Positions 8,991-17,009 of a stretch of DNA of 64,000 nucleotides are shown one piece after another. A program made the position numbers and the translations under genes. The DNA lies in assembly GCF_019711595.1 (NCBI RefSeq), contig NZ_JAIGNR010000002.1, positions 248,001 through 312,000 of the forward strand, read 5' to 3'. The notes below the pieces were generated by a model. That model had not been told where the DNA came from. It saw only the letters and a program-made list of their open reading frames with translations, and did not search any database. Source of the DNA: Qipengyuania sphaerica. Lineage in GTDB: Bacteria > Pseudomonadota > Alphaproteobacteria > Sphingomonadales > Sphingomonadaceae. How positions within the stretch are numbered: position 1 is the first letter of the stretch; the number at the start of each line of letters is the position of its first letter.

Positions 8991-10103
8991 ATGACGACCA
9001 CGGGCAAGCAGCTTTTCACCACGCTGACAAGCGACGGAACCCTCACCCTTGCCATCGAGGACGTCACCTTCCCCGAGCCGACCGGCAACCAGGTGCTGGT
9101 CAAGATGGAAGCCGCGCCGATCAATCCGTCGGACCTCGCCATCCTCACCAGCGCGGCCGATTTCGACAATGCGGAGTATTCGTCCGGCAAGGTCGTGGCG
9201 AAAATGCCCGAGCCGTTCAATGCGGGCCAGAAATCGCGCCACGGGCAGAAGCTACCCGCGGGTAACGAGGGCGCAGGCACGGTCGTCGCCACGGGTGACA
9301 GCGACATGGCCAAGGCGCTGATGGGTCAGCGCGTCGCCTGCGTGCCGGGCAATGCGTTCAGCCAGTACGCGATTGCCGATGCCGCGATGTGCCTGCCGCT
9401 GGGCGATCACAGTTCGGAAACCGGCGCGTCGAGTTTCGTCAATCCGATGACCGCGCTCGGCTTTGTCGAGAATGCGAAGATGGATGGCCAGAAGGCGATC
9501 CTCCACACGGTGGGTGCATCGAACCTCGGCCAGATGCTCAACCGCATCTGCCTCGAGGACGGGATGGATCTGGTGAACATCGTGCGCAAACCCGACCAGG
9601 CCGACCTGCTCAAGTCGCAGGGCGCGAAGCACGTCGTCAATTCCTCCGACGACGATTTCATGGACCAGCTGCGCGGCGCGATTGCCGAAACGGGCGCTTT
9701 CTACGGCTTCGACCCGATCGGAGGCGGGCAGATGGTGGACAGCTGCTTCAAGGCGATGGAGCAGGTCGCGGTTTCTCAGATGAGCGAATATTCGCGCTAC
9801 GGCTCGAACCAGGCGAAGCGGATGTTCATCTACGGCCGGCTCGACTTCGGGCCGACAATCCTGACGCCCGCATACGGCTTCGGCTGGACGCTGTCGGGCT
9901 GGCTGCTGACGCCGTTCCTGCAGAATGCGGGCATGGAAACGGTGATGCGCATGCGCACCCGCGTGCTGCAGAACCTCACCACCACTTTCGCCAGCAATTA
10001 CAAGACCAAGGTCGACCTCGAAGGCATGCTGACCAAGGACGCGATCCTCGATTATCGCCAGATGAAGACGGGCGAGAAATACCTCGTCACGCCGCACGGC
10101 TGA
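8991..10103 (+). CDS. MDR-superfamily (zinc-type alcohol dehydrogenase-like) oxidoreductase
   Basis: A 370-residue medium-chain dehydrogenase/reductase. The N-terminal GroES-like part contains VTFPEPTGNQVLVKMEAAP and INPSDLAIL, typical of quinone-oxidoreductase-like members. The nucleotide-binding part has AILHTVGASNLGQMLNRIC, a variant Rossmann loop, followed by GAKHVVNSSDDDF. Structural zinc cysteines are not evident, so a zinc-independent reductase is more likely. The substrate cannot be inferred. A GGAGAGAGA Shine-Dalgarno precedes the ATG. It ends one base before the convergent asparaginase gene, again with no terminator. Confidence 0.82.
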   Translation: MTTTGKQLFTTLTSDGTLTLAIEDVTFPEPTGNQVLVKMEAAPINPSDLAILTSAADFDNAEYSSGKVVAKMPEPFNAGQKSRHGQKLPAGNEGAGTVVATGDSDMAKALMGQRVACVPGNAFSQYAIADAAMCLPLGDHSSETGASSFVNPMTALGFVENAKMDGQKAILHTVGASNLGQMLNRICLEDGMDLVNIVRKPDQADLLKSQGAKHVVNSSDDDFMDQLRGAIAETGAFYGFDPIGGGQMVDSCFKAMEQVAVSQMSEYSRYGSNQAKRMFIYGRLDFGPTILTPAYGFGWTLSGWLLTPFLQNAGMETVMRMRTRVLQNLTTTFASNYKTKVDLEGMLTKDAILDYRQMKTGEKYLVTPHG

Positions 10104-10104
10104 T

Positions 10105-11079
10105 CTAGCGGCGGTCGAACCTTTGCTGGATGGCGGCGGAGTCGGTGATCCCGTTCGCCAGCAGTAGCTGCAGCAGGATGCGCGCCTTTTGCGGATTGAG
10201 CGCGCGGGCGGCGACGAAGCCGTTTTCCTCGTCCTCCGGCTCGCGGTCGACAAGGCCTTCGTCGGTCCGGCTTGCACGCACTACGGGGAGACCGCGCCTC
10301 GCCAGTGCGACCAGCGCCTGCCGCGCGCTTTCGGGCATGTTGCCCTCGCCTACACCCGCGACGACGATCCCGCGTGTGTTCTCGCCAACCTGCCGCTCGA
10401 CACCCGCACGGTCGAACCCGGCATAGGCGTGGACGATGACGACTTCGGGCAGCGCATCGCACCAGTCGAAAGCTGCCCCCCTTCCCTGCCGCCACGGCGC
10501 GCCGAACCATTCGAGGCTGGCGGGCGTGACGAGCCCGATCGATTCGCGCGGAAAGCCGCGGAAGGCTTCCGTCCCGCGCGTGCGAACCTTGCGCACGTCG
10601 CGCGCGGCGAAGACGCGGTCTCCCATCACCACCAGCACGCCGCGACCGGCAGCCTCCGGGTCACTGGCGACGCGCACCGCATTGGCGAAATTGCGCAGGC
10701 CATCGTAGCCCACCGCATCGGCAGGCCGCATGGCGCCTACCACAACCACCGGCTTGTCGGCGGGCAAGGTCAGGTCGAGCAGGAAGGCGGTTTCTTCCAG
10801 CGTATCGGTGCCGTGGGTAATGACTACGCCCGCGCATTCCGGGTCCTTGAGCGCATCGCATATCGCGGGGTGGAGCGCGTTCCACACCTCTGGCCCCATG
10901 TCGGCCGAATCGATATTGGCGATCTGGCGGCCCGACAGTTCGGCCTCAAGCCCAAGCCCGCCGACCTTCTCGAGGTAATCCTCGATGCCGATTTCGCCGG
11001 CGCGGTAATCCGCGCCGATGGCTGAACCGGCAATCCCTGCGATGGTGCCTCCGGTGGCGAGGACTGTGAGTTTCGTCAT
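10105..11079 (-). CDS. L-asparaginase family protein, cytoplasmic form
   Basis: A 324-residue asparaginase that hydrolyses asparagine (and perhaps glutamine) to the acid plus ammonia. The two catalytic threonine motifs are present: LATGGTIAG at residues 7-15 and VITHGTDTLEETAFLLD near residue 90. The chosen ATG gives MTKLTVLATGG; an ATG 19 codons upstream adds a segment that is not a signal peptide. The enzyme is therefore predicted cytoplasmic, unlike the periplasmic type II enzymes it resembles in motif 2. The C-terminal domain has VVRASRTDEGLV. It has no operon partner; tRNA-Val lies upstream on the other strand. Confidence 0.88.
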   Translation of the reverse strand: MTKLTVLATGGTIAGIAGSAIGADYRAGEIGIEDYLEKVGGLGLEAELSGRQIANIDSADMGPEVWNALHPAICDALKDPECAGVVITHGTDTLEETAFLLDLTLPADKPVVVVGAMRPADAVGYDGLRNFANAVRVASDPEAAGRGVLVVMGDRVFAARDVRKVRTRGTEAFRGFPRESIGLVTPASLEWFGAPWRQGRGAAFDWCDALPEVVIVHAYAGFDRAGVERQVGENTRGIVVAGVGEGNMPESARQALVALARRGLPVVRASRTDEGLVDREPEDEENGFVAARALNPQKARILLQLLLANGITDSAAIQQRFDRR

Positions 11080-11149
11080 GCGCGGGTCGATAGCGGCAAT
11101 TGATTTATGCGTCACGCACGCTATGTGGCGCTTCACCCGACGTTGGTTG

Positions 11150-11225
11150 GGGCGCTTAGCTCAGTTGGTAGAGCATCTCGTTTACACCGAGAGGGTCGGC
11201 GGTTCGAGCCCGTCAGCGCCCACCA
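11150..11225 (+). tRNA. tRNA-Val (anticodon UAC)
   Basis: A complete 76-base cloverleaf with encoded CCA. The acceptor stem GGGCGCT pairs with AGCGCCC, the D-arm is AGCTCAGTTGGTAGAGC, and the anticodon stem TCTCG/CGAGA encloses loop TTTACAC with anticodon TAC at 11183-11185. The T-arm contains GGTTCGAGCC, and the discriminator A and CCA end at 11225. It reads GUA and, with modification, other valine codons. Confidence 0.97.
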
Positions 11226-11240
11226 TTTCCGTCAGGGAGA

Positions 11241-11384
11241 TCACTTCAGCCACAATCTCAGGCCATAGGCCAGCGCTCCCAGCACCATGACGCTGGCAAG
11301 CCAGATGAGCGCCATCCATGCGAGGCGCTGCCACAGCGGCTTTTCCCGCGCCTCTTCCGATCCCGAGAGCGGGTCGAATGCCAT
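11241..11384 (-). CDS. DUF2474 small membrane protein of the bd oxidase
   Basis: A 47-residue protein whose ATG overlaps the cydB stop (TGATG). A charged N-terminus (SGSEEAREKPLWQRLAW) precedes one hydrophobic helix (ALIWLASVMVLGALAYGL). This matches DUF2474, a small protein encoded directly after cyanide-insensitive-type cydAB genes and thought to be an accessory subunit analogous to CydX. The stop is close to the 3' end of the operon; tRNA-Val lies beyond it on the other strand. Family and position are solid, the subunit role is inference. Confidence 0.85.
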   Translation of the reverse strand: MAFDPLSGSEEAREKPLWQRLAWMALIWLASVMVLGALAYGLRLWLK

Positions 11385-12391
11385 CAGTGATAGCCCTCCG
11401 TGCCGACCTTGCCGCGGAAGACCCAATAGGCCCAGAAGGTATACGCGAGGATCAGCGGCATGGTGATGGCGACGCCGACCAGCATGAAGACCTGGCTCTT
11501 TTCAGGCGCGGCGGCGTCCCAGATGGTGACGCCGGGCGGAATGACATTGGGCCAGATCGTCAGCCCAAGCCCCGCCATGCCGAGGAGGAACAACCCGATA
11601 GAAAGCCAGAAGGGTTTGCTGTTGCGCTCATTGCGCAGCGCGCCGAGCAGCGAGAGGGCAATCACGCCCGTCACGATCGGCACCCAAGCCGTGAAATAGA
11701 TTTCCGGCGCAGTCAGCCAGCGGTCGGCATATTCGGGATCGAGCGCCAGATTGTAGGCACTCACCGCGCCCATCAGCAGCAGCGTTGCGAAGAAGGCCTT
11801 TTTGGCGAGCGCGCGTGCGTGCGCCTGCGGCTCACCTTCCAGCTTCCAGATCAGCCATGTCGCGCCGAGCAGCGCGTAGCCGGCCACAGTACCGATGCCG
11901 GTCAGCAGCGTGTAGGGCGTCAGCCAATCCCACCAGCTGCCCGCATAGGCGCGGTCCTGCACCTCGATCCCCTGCAGCAAAGCGCCGAGGATCATGCCCT
12001 GCGCCATCGCAGCCATCAGCGATCCCGCGGTGAAGCTGATATCCCAGAACTTCTCATGGGCCTTGTCACGCCAGCGGAATTCGAAAGCGACCCCGCGAAA
12101 CACCAGGCCCAGCAGCATGGCGATTATGAGCGGATAGGTCGCGGGCAGGATCACCGCATAGGCCAGCGGGAAGGCAGCGAAGAGACCGCCCCCGCCCAGC
12201 ACCAGCCATGTCTCGTTACCGTCCCACACGGGCGCGATAGAGTTCATCGCCTGGTCGCGTTCCTGCCCTGCCTTGAAGGTCGGGAAGAGGATGCCGATGC
12301 CGAGATCGAAGCCGTCCATCACCACGTAGGCGAAGACCGCGAAGGCGATGATGAAGGCCCAGATCACGGTGAGGTCGAAATCAACGGCCAT
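11384..12391 (-). CDS. cydB: Cytochrome bd-type ubiquinol oxidase subunit II
   Basis: A 335-residue multi-spanning membrane protein, subunit II of the bd-type quinol oxidase. The N-terminus carries the family stretch FVMDGFDLGIGILFP (here YVVMDGFDLGIGIL), then APVWDGNETWLVLGGG, both diagnostic of CydB. Several further helices follow. It pairs with CydA, encoded immediately upstream with an 11-base overlap, and is coupled to the DUF2474 gene downstream. The complex reduces oxygen to water with electrons from quinol and has high oxygen affinity or cyanide tolerance, depending on subtype. Confidence 0.95.
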   Translation of the reverse strand: MAVDFDLTVIWAFIIAFAVFAYVVMDGFDLGIGILFPTFKAGQERDQAMNSIAPVWDGNETWLVLGGGGLFAAFPLAYAVILPATYPLIIAMLLGLVFRGVAFEFRWRDKAHEKFWDISFTAGSLMAAMAQGMILGALLQGIEVQDRAYAGSWWDWLTPYTLLTGIGTVAGYALLGATWLIWKLEGEPQAHARALAKKAFFATLLLMGAVSAYNLALDPEYADRWLTAPEIYFTAWVPIVTGVIALSLLGALRNERNSKPFWLSIGLFLLGMAGLGLTIWPNVIPPGVTIWDAAAPEKSQVFMLVGVAITMPLILAYTFWAYWVFRGKVGTEGYH

Positions 12392-13838
12392 CGGTCGCCT
12401 CCTCCTTGCTGCCGGGCAGGACGTCGGGATCGTGGCCCGGGTTCTGCGTCGGCCCCGGCGTGATACCGGCGGTGCGGACAGGACCCTTCTCGGTGCGCTT
12501 CACGCCCTTTTCACCCGTATGCGGGGGCTGCTTCATCAAGCGCAGGATATACCAAGTGCCCACGCCGAAGACCGCGAAATAGACTATGACGAAGGCGATC
12601 AGCGACATGGCCACGGCAGGCGCATCGAGCGGACTGGCGCTGTCGGCGGTTCGCAGCACGCCATAGACCGTCCACGGCTGGCGACCGACCTCGGTCGTGA
12701 TCCACCCCGCGATGACCGCGACGAAACCCGATGGCCCCATGACCACCGCCGCCCTGTGCAGCCAGCGCCAGTCGTAGAGTTTCTTGCGCGCCCTGGCGAG
12801 CAGGCTCCACGCGCCGATGCCGAGCATAAGGAAACCTATGCCGACCATCACGCGGAAGGCCCAGAACGGCAGGAAAACCGGCGGCTGGTCCTCGTCCGGA
12901 ATAGTGTCGAGGCCCGCCAGCGGCGCATCGAGATCGTGCTTCAGGATCAGGCTCGACAGCTTCGGAATGCCGACCGCGTAATCGAGCCTCTGCTCCTCGT
13001 CGTTCGGAATGCCGAAGATGTAGAGCGGGGCGCCCTCTGGATAGCTTTCGTAATGGCCCTCCATCGCCATGACCTTGGCGGGCTGGTGTTCGAGCGTATT
13101 CAGCCCGTGCATGTCGCCTGCGAAAATCTGCACCGGCGCAACCAGCGCGGCCATCCACATCGCCATGGAAAACATCTTGCGTGCGTGCACGTTGGTCCGG
13201 TCCTTGAGCAGGTGCCACGCACCCACCCCGCCGACCACAAAGGCCGTCGTCAGGTAAGCCGCAATCACCGTATGGACGAGGCGGTAGGGAAAGCTCGGGT
13301 TGAAGACGATGTCGAACCAGCTCGCCTCGGGCAGCAATTGCCCGGTCTCGCCCACGCTCCAGCCGACCGGCGTCTGCATCCAGCTGTTTACCGACAGGAT
13401 CCAGAAGGCCGAGATGAAGGTGCCCAGCGCCACCATGAACGTCGCAGTGAAGTGCAGCCCCTTGCCCACGCGGTTCATCCCGAACAGCATCACGCCGAGG
13501 AACCCCGCCTCGAGGAAGAAGGCGGTCAGCACCTCGTAAGCCATCAATGGCCCGAGGATCGGCCCGGTCTTGTCGGAGAAAACCGACCAGTTGGTGCCGA
13601 ACTGGTAGCTCATCACGATCCCCGAGACGACGCCCATGGCGAAGGCGATCGCGAAGATCTTTAGCCAGTATTTGAACAGGTCCTGGTAAATCTGTTTGCC
13701 GGTCTTCAGCCACAGCGCCTCGAGCACTGCGAGATAGCTGGCCAGACCTATCGAGAAGGCCGGAAAGATGAAATGAAAGCTCACCGTGAAGGCGAACTGT
13801 ATTCGGGCGAGCAGCAGCGCGTCGGCGTTCTCGAACAT
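12381..13838 (-). CDS. cydA: Cytochrome bd-type ubiquinol oxidase subunit I (CIO-like)
   Basis: A 485-residue subunit I holding the haem groups. The N-terminal histidine ligand is H22 in FTVSFHFIFPAF. The quinol-side segment includes GDMHG, and the diagnostic ITTEVGRQPWTVYG occurs near residue 390. The protein is shorter than the 522-residue E. coli CydA and appears to have a short Q-loop. Together with the DUF2474 gene this suggests the cyanide-insensitive (CIO/CydAB short-loop) type. An AGGAAAG Shine-Dalgarno precedes the ATG. The gene heads a cydA-cydB-DUF2474 operon, and the cydDC haem/thiol exporter genes are not in the window. Confidence 0.95.
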   Translation of the reverse strand: MFENADALLLARIQFAFTVSFHFIFPAFSIGLASYLAVLEALWLKTGKQIYQDLFKYWLKIFAIAFAMGVVSGIVMSYQFGTNWSVFSDKTGPILGPLMAYEVLTAFFLEAGFLGVMLFGMNRVGKGLHFTATFMVALGTFISAFWILSVNSWMQTPVGWSVGETGQLLPEASWFDIVFNPSFPYRLVHTVIAAYLTTAFVVGGVGAWHLLKDRTNVHARKMFSMAMWMAALVAPVQIFAGDMHGLNTLEHQPAKVMAMEGHYESYPEGAPLYIFGIPNDEEQRLDYAVGIPKLSSLILKHDLDAPLAGLDTIPDEDQPPVFLPFWAFRVMVGIGFLMLGIGAWSLLARARKKLYDWRWLHRAAVVMGPSGFVAVIAGWITTEVGRQPWTVYGVLRTADSASPLDAPAVAMSLIAFVIVYFAVFGVGTWYILRLMKQPPHTGEKGVKRTEKGPVRTAGITPGPTQNPGHDPDVLPGSKEEATDGR

Positions 13839-13907
13839 GGCTTTCCTATACCGGTACTGGCGACCCAGTGGGGTGAAAGCTGCGCATCGGATGGTGCGCG
13901 CCGTGCA

Positions 13908-14681
13908 TCACATCGCCAGCCAGCTTTGCCAGAGCATGTAGGCGGCAACAAGGAAGATGACGCCTGCGAAGATGTTGGTCAAAGTGTCTGCGTTCGACAG
14001 TCTCTTTGCCAGACGCGTGCCGAGGAAGCTGCCTACAACGCCGCCTGCGACAAACACCGCCGCCAGGAGCCAGTCGACGAAGCCGGACAGGGCATAATTC
14101 GCAGCCGTCGTGATGCCGAAAGCGGACACCGCGACGAGGCTCGTCCCCACCGCATTGATCATCGGCATGCGCGTCGATGCCAGCAGTCCGGGCACGATCA
14201 GGAAGCCGCCGCCGATGCCGAAGAAGCCCGAAACCGCTCCCGTCCCGAGGCCGGAGCCGATCAGCTTTGGCGCATTATCGCGCCCCAGGACGACGCCCGG
14301 ATCGGAATCGCGCCCCTTGGAACGCAGCATCAGCACGCCGACCACGAGCATCAGCAATGCGAACAGGAACAACAGCTTTTGCCCGTCGAAATTCTTGCCC
14401 AAGGTGGAACCGGCAAAAGCTCCGAATATCCCGGCTGCGGCAAAGGTCAGCCCGCAGCGCCACTTCACTGTCCCGGCCCGCGCGTGGTTGAACAGGCCGG
14501 TCAGCGCATTGGCAGCAACCGCCAGTGCGCTCGTGCCGATTGCCGTGTGAGGCGAAGATACGCCGACGACATAGACCATGAGTGGCACGGCGAGGATCGA
14601 GCCCCCGCCGCCGATCAGTCCGAGGACGAGCCCGACAGCACCGCCCGACAGCGCACCTGAAAGCCAGTAAATCCAGTCCAA
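13908..14681 (-). CDS. TauE/SafE (TSUP) family membrane exporter
   Basis: A 257-residue protein with about eight membrane segments and the TSUP repeat signature at both ends: GLVLGLIGGGGSILAVPLMV near residue 20 and ISFFGIGGGFLIVPGLL-type sequence (VSGFFGIGGGFLIVPGL) in the second half. The family moves sulfite, sulfonates or related anions across the inner membrane. The start is TTG with a GAGGG Shine-Dalgarno eight bases upstream. It lies 69 bases ahead of cydA on the same strand. An AT-rich palindrome at 14711-14730 sits 30-50 bases upstream and may control it. The substrate is not proven. Confidence 0.9.
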   Translation of the reverse strand: MDWIYWLSGALSGGAVGLVLGLIGGGGSILAVPLMVYVVGVSSPHTAIGTSALAVAANALTGLFNHARAGTVKWRCGLTFAAAGIFGAFAGSTLGKNFDGQKLLFLFALLMLVVGVLMLRSKGRDSDPGVVLGRDNAPKLIGSGLGTGAVSGFFGIGGGFLIVPGLLASTRMPMINAVGTSLVAVSAFGITTAANYALSGFVDWLLAAVFVAGGVVGSFLGTRLAKRLSNADTLTNIFAGVIFLVAAYMLWQSWLAM

Positions 14682-14710
14682 AACCGCGCCCTCGTCGCTC
14701 GATCACCATA

Positions 14711-14730
14711 TATTAGATTTTTCTAAAATA
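14711..14730. promoter_or_regulatory. AT-rich inverted repeat, probable operator for the TauE/SafE gene
   Basis: TTAGA-TTTT-TCTAA forms a perfect 5-bp inverted repeat inside a 20-base AT-only-like patch in otherwise 64 percent GC sequence. It lies upstream of the TTG start of the exporter and downstream of the TlpA stop. AT-rich palindromes in this position are typical of ArsR-family sulfide or persulfide sensors (BigR/SqrR type) that control TauE exporters. No such regulator gene is in the window, so the assignment is inference. Confidence 0.45.
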
Positions 14731-14760
14731 GTGTGGCCGATCGTTTTGGCAAGGGCGGTC

Positions 14761-15318
14761 TCAGTCCTGGAAAGCCTCGTCGATTGCCGCGCGCGCTTCC
14801 TCGCTCGACCAGTCGAGGTCGCCTCGCACACGCCAGACTTCCAGGCCGCTCGCGTCGTAGAGCACGGTCGTGGGAAGCCAGCCACCACTCATGGCGAAGC
14901 TCAGTTCCGCTTCGGGATCCAGCCAGCTTTCGAGATGCGCATATCCTGCCTGGCCGAAGAACTCCGCAACCTTGTCCCTGCTGCCCATATCCTGGTTGAC
15001 GGTGATGACGCGCAGTCTTTCGCCATAATCTTCGGCCACTTCGTCGAGCAAAGGCATTTCCTTCACACAGGGCGCGCACCAGGTCGCCCACAGGTTGAGC
15101 AGCACCGGTTCGCCCTGCAACGCCCCCAGGTTCAGTTCGCGACCATCCAGATCGGTCACATTCATCGCGGGCAACAACTCGCCTGCCATGCTCCGGTCGA
15201 TTTCGCCGCTTGGCGCTTCATTAGCACCGCTTTCTTGCGCCTCCTCCGGCGCGCCCCTATCGCAGGCGGCGACTGAAAGGCCGAGGACGACAGCAAGCGT
15301 GAGCGACAAGCGGGACAT
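14761..15318 (-). CDS. TlpA-like thioredoxin-fold lipoprotein
   Basis: A 185-residue exported thiol-disulfide protein. The signal sequence ends with a lipobox (LSVAAC) and cysteine 19, so it is anchored in the membrane and faces the periplasm. The thioredoxin domain follows, with [15 protein letters not shown] (active-site C81 and C84) and a cis-proline segment GGWLPTTVL. It probably keeps periplasmic or cytochrome-c-related thiols reduced. I used the ATG at 15318; an ATG six codons upstream (15336) would also fit a lipoprotein signal but would overlap the argH start codon. Only 16 bases separate it from divergent argH. Confidence 0.9.
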   Translation of the reverse strand: MSRLSLTLAVVLGLSVAACDRGAPEEAQESGANEAPSGEIDRSMAGELLPAMNVTDLDGRELNLGALQGEPVLLNLWATWCAPCVKEMPLLDEVAEDYGERLRVITVNQDMGSRDKVAEFFGQAGYAHLESWLDPEAELSFAMSGGWLPTTVLYDASGLEVWRVRGDLDWSSEEARAAIDEAFQD

Positions 15319-15334
15319 TACGGGCTCCAACAGC

Positions 15335-16711
15335 ATGTGGGGCGGAAGGTTCGCCGAGGGACCTAGCGCGATCATGCGCGAAATCAACGCCTCCATACCC
15401 TTCGACAAGGCGCTGTGGCGCGAGGATATCGCCGGAAGCCGCGCACATGTCGCCATGCTGGCGAAACAGGGCATCGTGAGCGATGCCGATGCGCAAGCGA
15501 TCGACGCGGGCCTCCAGCAGATTGCCGAAGAATATGAGCGCGATGGCGTGCCCGAGGACTGGGACCTCGAGGACATCCACATGACGGTGGAATCGCGCCT
15601 GACAGAGATCGTCGGCCCCGCCGCCGGACGCCTCCACACCGCGCGCAGCCGCAACGACCAGGTGGCGACCGACTTCCGCCTCTGGGTGCGCAGCGCATGC
15701 GAGCGGGCGAACCATTTGCTCGGCCTGCTGATGGTCGCGCTGGTGGAGCGCGCGGGCGAACATGCCGATAGCGTCATGCCCGGCTTCACCCACCTCCAGA
15801 CCGCACAGCCGGTGACCTTGGGCCACCACCTGCTCGCCTATTTCGAGATGTTCGACCGCGATCGAGACCGCTTTGCCGACGCGCATCGCCGCGCGGGCGA
15901 ATGTCCGCTCGGCTGTGCTGCGCTCGCGGGAACCGGCTTCGATATCGACCGCGAGATGACCTCGAAACAGCTCGGTTTCATCCAGCCGAGCCGTAACAGC
16001 CTCGATGCTGTGTCCGATCGCGATTTCGCGCTCGATTACCTGCAGGCTGCCACCACCTGCGCCATCCATCTCTCGCGGCTGGCCGAGGAAATGATCCTCT
16101 GGGCGAGCCAGCCTTTCGGCTTCATCAAGCTGCCCGACGCGCTGTCGACCGGCAGTTCGATCATGCCGCAGAAAAAGAACCCCGACGCCGCCGAACTGGT
16201 GCGCGGGCATGCAGGGCGCATCATCGGCTACGCGACCAGCCTCGCGGTCACGATGAAGGGCCTGCCACTCGCCTATTCGAAGGACATGCAGGACGACAAG
16301 CCGCCCGTATTCGAAGCAGCGCAGCTGCTCGACCTGTGCCTTGCGGCGATAGAGGGGATGGTCGCCAAGAGCAGTTTCGATACCGCCCGCATGCGCAAGG
16401 CAGCCGAAGCCGGTCATGCCACCGCGACCGACCTCGCCGACTGGCTGGTGCGGCAGGCCGACATTCCTTTCCGCGAGGCGCATCACATCACCGGCGCGGC
16501 GGTGAAGCTGGCCGACCAGAAAGGTGTCGCGCTCGATGGCCTGACCATCGAGGACTATCGCGATATCGACGAGCGCATCGGCGAAGGGGTGTTCGACGTG
16601 CTCTCGGTCGATGCCTCGGTCGCGGCGCGCACCTCCTATGGCGGAACCGCCCCCGTTCGCGTAAGGGAGCAGGTGGCCGAAGCCCGCAAGCGGCTCGGCA
16701 TGGAGAATTGA
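15335..16711 (+). CDS. argH: Argininosuccinate lyase
   Basis: A 458-residue argininosuccinate lyase that splits argininosuccinate into arginine and fumarate, the last step of arginine synthesis. The N-terminus [11 protein letters not shown], the central [17 protein letters not shown] near 102-118 and the fumarase/aspartase signature [15 protein letters not shown] near 273-287 are all present. The frame extends open upstream, but similarity starts at this ATG. Its promoter must lie in or across the divergent tlpA coding region. It is the first gene of a tight operon with the small lipoprotein, lysA and the siroheme enzyme. Confidence 0.96.
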   Translation: MWGGRFAEGPSAIMREINASIPFDKALWREDIAGSRAHVAMLAKQGIVSDADAQAIDAGLQQIAEEYERDGVPEDWDLEDIHMTVESRLTEIVGPAAGRLHTARSRNDQVATDFRLWVRSACERANHLLGLLMVALVERAGEHADSVMPGFTHLQTAQPVTLGHHLLAYFEMFDRDRDRFADAHRRAGECPLGCAALAGTGFDIDREMTSKQLGFIQPSRNSLDAVSDRDFALDYLQAATTCAIHLSRLAEEMILWASQPFGFIKLPDALSTGSSIMPQKKNPDAAELVRGHAGRIIGYATSLAVTMKGLPLAYSKDMQDDKPPVFEAAQLLDLCLAAIEGMVAKSSFDTARMRKAAEAGHATATDLADWLVRQADIPFREAHHITGAAVKLADQKGVALDGLTIEDYRDIDERIGEGVFDVLSVDASVAARTSYGGTAPVRVREQVAEARKRLGMEN

Positions 16712-16947
16712 TGCGTATTCTTGCGAGCCTCACCGCGCTGCTGGCGCTTGCTGCCTGCGGGCAGAAAGCGGAGCTGACCCCGGTCGCGGGGAACAGCCTG
16801 CCGCCCATGCCCTATGGCGCAGAGGTCCAGCCAGATGCTGCCGACCTGCTCCAGCTAGACCCGCAGGCCGCGCCCGATCGCTCGGTCGAATTGCGCACCC
16901 GCAGCGAAGAGCGTGAGGACGATCCCTTCGACCTGCCTCCCGAGTGA
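16711..16947 (+). CDS. Small lipoprotein between argH and lysA, LptM/LppL-like
   Basis: A 78-residue lipoprotein whose ATG overlaps the argH stop (TGATG). The signal [19 protein letters not shown] ends in a lipobox with cysteine 16. The mature N-terminus CGQK matches the most conserved part of the LptM (YifL/LppL) family, whose genes sit directly upstream of lysA or dapF in many proteobacteria. LptM in E. coli helps LptD form its native disulfides. Beyond the first dozen residues the chain is Pro/Asp/Glu-rich and unordered (ending DDPFDLPPE). Position plus CGQK make the family likely, but sequence alone cannot settle it. Confidence 0.7.
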   Translation: MRILASLTALLALAACGQKAELTPVAGNSLPPMPYGAEVQPDAADLLQLDPQAAPDRSVELRTRSEEREDDPFDLPPE

Positions 16948-17009
16948 GTTTGCAGCGCACAAGCACAGCTTGTTAGACTTGGGCCCCGCGATTGGGCAGA
17001 GCAGCGGGC

